Shown here: piece after piece, positions 61,330 to 64,000 of the stretch
Numbering within the stretch: the stretch's first letter is position 1
How the letters are laid out: each line of letters opens with the position of its first letter
Assembly (NCBI RefSeq): GCF_037975245.1
Contig: NC_092582.1
Location: 15,641,077-15,705,076 of the forward strand
Direction of reading: 5' to 3'
DNA from: Apostichopus japonicus
Taxonomy: Eukaryota; Echinodermata; Holothuroidea; Aspidochirotida; Stichopodidae
Length of the DNA stretch: 64,000 bases
The notes under the pieces: generated by a model
Told to the model about the DNA's origin: nothing
Databases searched by the model: none
What the model saw: the letters and a program-made list of their open reading frames with translations, nothing else
Made by a program: the position numbers and the translations under genes

Positions 61330-62920
61330 TACTATCATTTTCATCATGCAAACTTTCCATCGAAACTGTTTACACTAAAAAGGATAAAAACGAATGTTTC
61401 TGTAAGTTTCTGTAAAAAAAAAGGTGCAAAGTCAAAGTCAAAGTTCACCATTATCATGTTATAAATAAATATTTCGGGTTTTCATTCATTTTATCTGTTA
61501 AATTTCCTTCATATATATTTGACAAATTTGCATCTGTTCATTTTATAACCTAATTCAGGGAAATCAATCATCAACTTACGTATGCTTTTGGGTGGGTGGA
61601 CTCATTTTATTTTTCATTTTCTTGTGTCTTGCACGTAGAAAGCAACACACCTGTCTAGTTAGTTAAAACATTTTTTTGATGTCCGTTTTACGTTATTTTG
61701 TTTTATATAACTGATTGTTTGCTTTTACAAAGCTGTGTGCTTAATTAATTTGACAAGCTGTCAAACGGCTGCTGAATAATGTCATACTTTATGGCTTAAA
61801 AGAACATTTTATTGCACACGTTACACAGTAAAGATTATGAAGTGCTTTCGGTAAATGTCTCCCTCGATTTCGTGTAAATCACGCATACTAAAATAAAATT
61901 TATATTGGAGGAATCAACATAGGTACCTCGTAAGGAAAGTTAACTTTGCTAATTTTTCTGTCGTCGATGTCAACTTAAATGTTATCGCTTCTTATCACAA
62001 TCGAGAGTTGGCAACAAAATTACTTTTAATTTAGAATTTCGACAAAAAAAAAACACATACATCTGAAAGCCGTAGAAACTCAAACAACAGATCGACCACC
62101 GTGTGTCAGTTCATGGAGACAATGACCCAAGTCACCTTATCAAATTGTATTTGCATTCACAACCGAGCACTACCAAAAGTATTGCACAATCAAAATTTGT
62201 TGATAGGAATAGCGATATCGCTCATAGACATAGCCCTGTAAACATCTATGTCGTTTCTTTCAAATAATTTATTGTAGTCAGAAGACCGTTTAGTTTTGCA
62301 ACAAATATGTAAATATATAGTAATATATATAGTAAAAGCTATATTATGGGCGAGGAGAACCCAAAAGAACCAAACATGGGAGTCACCCACCCCAGGGACA
62401 CAGCCCCCCCCCTCCCCCACCTAAATCAAGTCCTTCTTTCACCGCTGGACCTGTCATAATAAGTTTTGGCCCCCACCAAGATTAATCGCGGAAGTTTATT
62501 CCTGTGTACGCCACTAAGACAGTTACCAAATACTGTGTATTCGTAGAATCGTATAAAGCTCGTCAAAAACATCATAACAGCCCTATAGAGCAGTATTTGT
62601 AATGAAAAGAGAACTACATTTAACTGACATGTGATGTTAATGAGGTTACTAATGACGAGATGTTTTCCCGACTATGAGAATCTTCGTTTAACATGAGCAG
62701 CTGCAGTATATACCAATAATTTCAATTCCAAATTAGTCATCAAAAATAACTGCAATGAACACCTTCACAACAACTTCACATGTCAGGTTCCATATAATGC
62801 TAGGATAATCCTTCCCTTTTCTTTCTTTCAAGTCTTTCAATTCAATCTACATGAATTTTTCTTGAACAGATGCAGGTTCAACAAACACAGGAATGGGCCT
62901 ATTTTCCTCAACTTGTAAAG
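61330..62920. other. Non-coding stretch
   Basis: No gene recognised. 62360-62515 has a C-rich segment and a minus-strand end GTGGCGTACACAGGAATA, similar to the GTGGCGTA termini elsewhere, so it may be transposon debris. Confidence 0.4.
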
Positions 62921-62922
62921 TT

Positions 62923-62955
62923 TGGTAAAGTCCATTAACCACATGTTGGTATTGG
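62923..62955. repeat. Direct repeat pair, copy 1
   Basis: GGTAAAGTCCATTAACC followed by ACATGTTGG matches 63752-63782 (GGCAAAGTCCACTTACCC, ACATGTTGC). The two lie about 830 bp apart in the same orientation. Confidence 0.6.
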
Positions 62956-63251
62956 ACTATCATATATATATATATGTATCTTAAATAAATATTTAAGCAG
63001 TTAATTGCTGGCACAATTAGTCACCGGTGAAACAATATAAAAATCAAATAGAGAAATTGCATTTAAAGGAGGGTACATTGCTAAGTAAAGCCCACAACAT
63101 CATTTTCTTCAAGGTTTATAAGCAAACCATATGTTTACCATAACGAAAATGCCCGCCGTTACAATATTTTGACAAAATACTATACTTTTAGATTGGTCTA
63201 AGTATCATATAGTTTTCATTTAATTTCAAGCTTAGATGCAACTTACAAGGC

Positions 63252-63338
63252 CTGGGAAGTGCCATTTCCAGCGATCTGGGAGGCATTTTCAGCCAAAATT
63301 GACTTGTACGCGTAGCGCCAACGCATGGTGGCGCTACG
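63252..63338 (+). other. Hairpin-rich segment
   Basis: CTGGGAA (63252-63258) pairs with TTTCCAG (63265-63271) with one G-U pair, around a 6-base loop. A weaker similar hairpin follows (63276-63292). Then CGTAGCGCCA (63311-63320) pairs perfectly over 10 bp with TGGCGCTACG (63329-63338) around an 8-base loop. The segment is GC-richer than its surroundings and is probably part of a dispersed repeat. Confidence 0.6.
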
Positions 63339-63751
63339 CTACGCTTAGATGGTTTTCAATGCAGAATCTACGGCTCTGATAGTTTGCCTACAGGTTCGCC
63401 CCTCCATTGGCAAATTCCTCGCTACGCGTCTGTATAGGCGATCTTAATTAACTTGCTTATAGGCTGCAGTACCAGTGGTATTAGACTACCAGCAGTATCG
63501 AATTCTGCTAGGCCGGGGTGATATCCCTCGAACTGATATTTTGTTCTTTAAAATGTCCCCACGTTTGAGGCCAAACAGAAAAAAGTTAAAGTATAGGCCT
63601 ATATCTTCTTAGGTTTGTTAACAGTTTATGGCAACGACGTACCCTCCTTTAATGCTTGAATTTAAAACTTGTTTGTCCTTGTGCTACAAGTTAGGCTAAT
63701 TTATATGAGAATTTCTTGAACCGTTCCATGACTTTTTACCATTTTCAGACA

Positions 63752-63782
63752 GAGTGGCAAAGTCCACTTACCCACATGTTGC
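63752..63782. repeat. Direct repeat pair, copy 2
   Basis: Second copy of the segment at 62923-62955. The pair brackets the hairpin-rich segment, which could mean one repeat element with direct flanks or two insertions of one family. Confidence 0.6.
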
Positions 63783-64000
63783 TTCGGGGGGAATTTATCT
63801 TAATTTAACTATTTAATATTTAATCTAAACACTAATTACAGTATATGAAAGCAAAGAATAAATGTAGTGAAAGAAGCAGCAATTAATTAATTTTTTATAG
63901 TTCTCTTTGAAATTGGATACCAAGTTATTGACAAGAATAACGCTTAAAAGGTGTCATTTTTAGAAATCCCCACCACACTCGCTATTAAACAACTAACGTA

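Noticed and set aside
61427-61446. AAGTCAAAGTCAAAGTTCA, similar to a nuclear-receptor DR1 site
   Set aside because: A short, AT-leaning match with no promoter context; one such match is expected by chance.
1-64000. CRISPR arrays, operons, rRNA genes or prophage-like modules
   Set aside because: None seen. The tandem repeats lack the regular repeat-spacer pattern of CRISPR, there are no long or closely packed frames, and composition and repeats are eukaryotic.

Overview
The window reads as non-coding nuclear DNA of an animal. It is AT-rich, full of (AT)n microsatellites and long G or C homopolymers, and carries a Penelope-like retroelement remnant, fold-back (MITE-like) elements, minisatellites and several diverged dispersed repeats. 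No open reading frame exceeds about 125 codons, and none shows a recognisable host protein family. There are no ribosome-binding sites, operons or other prokaryotic signals. Short words such as taggcctac and the repeat types suggest a marine invertebrate, perhaps an echinoderm such as a sea cucumber; that is an impression, not a demonstrated assignment.

Layout. 0-7 kb: a fold-back element at 169-380, a diverged tandem duplication at 2.7-3.2 kb, AT microsatellites and G/C tracts. 7-14 kb: a 187-bp-period duplication, a hammerhead-ribozyme-like module at 7632-7676, a 19-bp tandem repeat, one copy of a dispersed repeat (about 11.04-11.23 kb; its sister is near 16.9 kb), and a repeat cluster with an inverted arm at 13.35-13.59 kb. 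14-31 kb: long AT microsatellites, G-quadruplex-like runs and GC-richer patches that look like transposon debris. 31-41 kb: mostly unremarkable sequence, with one copy of a 400-bp dispersed repeat (sister copy at 60.2 kb) and an 18-unit, 20-bp minisatellite at 39.5-39.8 kb. 41.5-41.9 kb: a compact promoter-like patch (E2F-like and CCAAT-type motifs, consensus splice donors) next to a degenerate minisatellite, followed by an AT-rich block at 42.3-47.5 kb with few repeats. 47.5-50 kb: a 296-bp near-perfect fold-back element, then the Penelope-like GIY-YIG fragment, its 3' region and a second hammerhead-like module, bracketed by AT microsatellites. 50-64 kb: more microsatellites, a 22-bp minisatellite joined to a tRNA-like SINE head at 55.9-56.0 kb, the second 400-bp repeat copy, and two hairpin-rich segments at 61.1 and 63.3 kb.

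The strongest observations are the GIY-YIG fragment, the 296-bp fold-back element, and two modules 42 kb apart with the same hammerhead-like plan: CTGANGA plus one extra base, a palindromic stem II, GAA, a self-complementary 4-base stem III, then a closing stem I. Nothing here works as a multi-gene system; the biology visible is that of mobile and structured repeats. All calls come from reading the sequence by eye, with no database search, so repeat family names are given only where motifs justify them.
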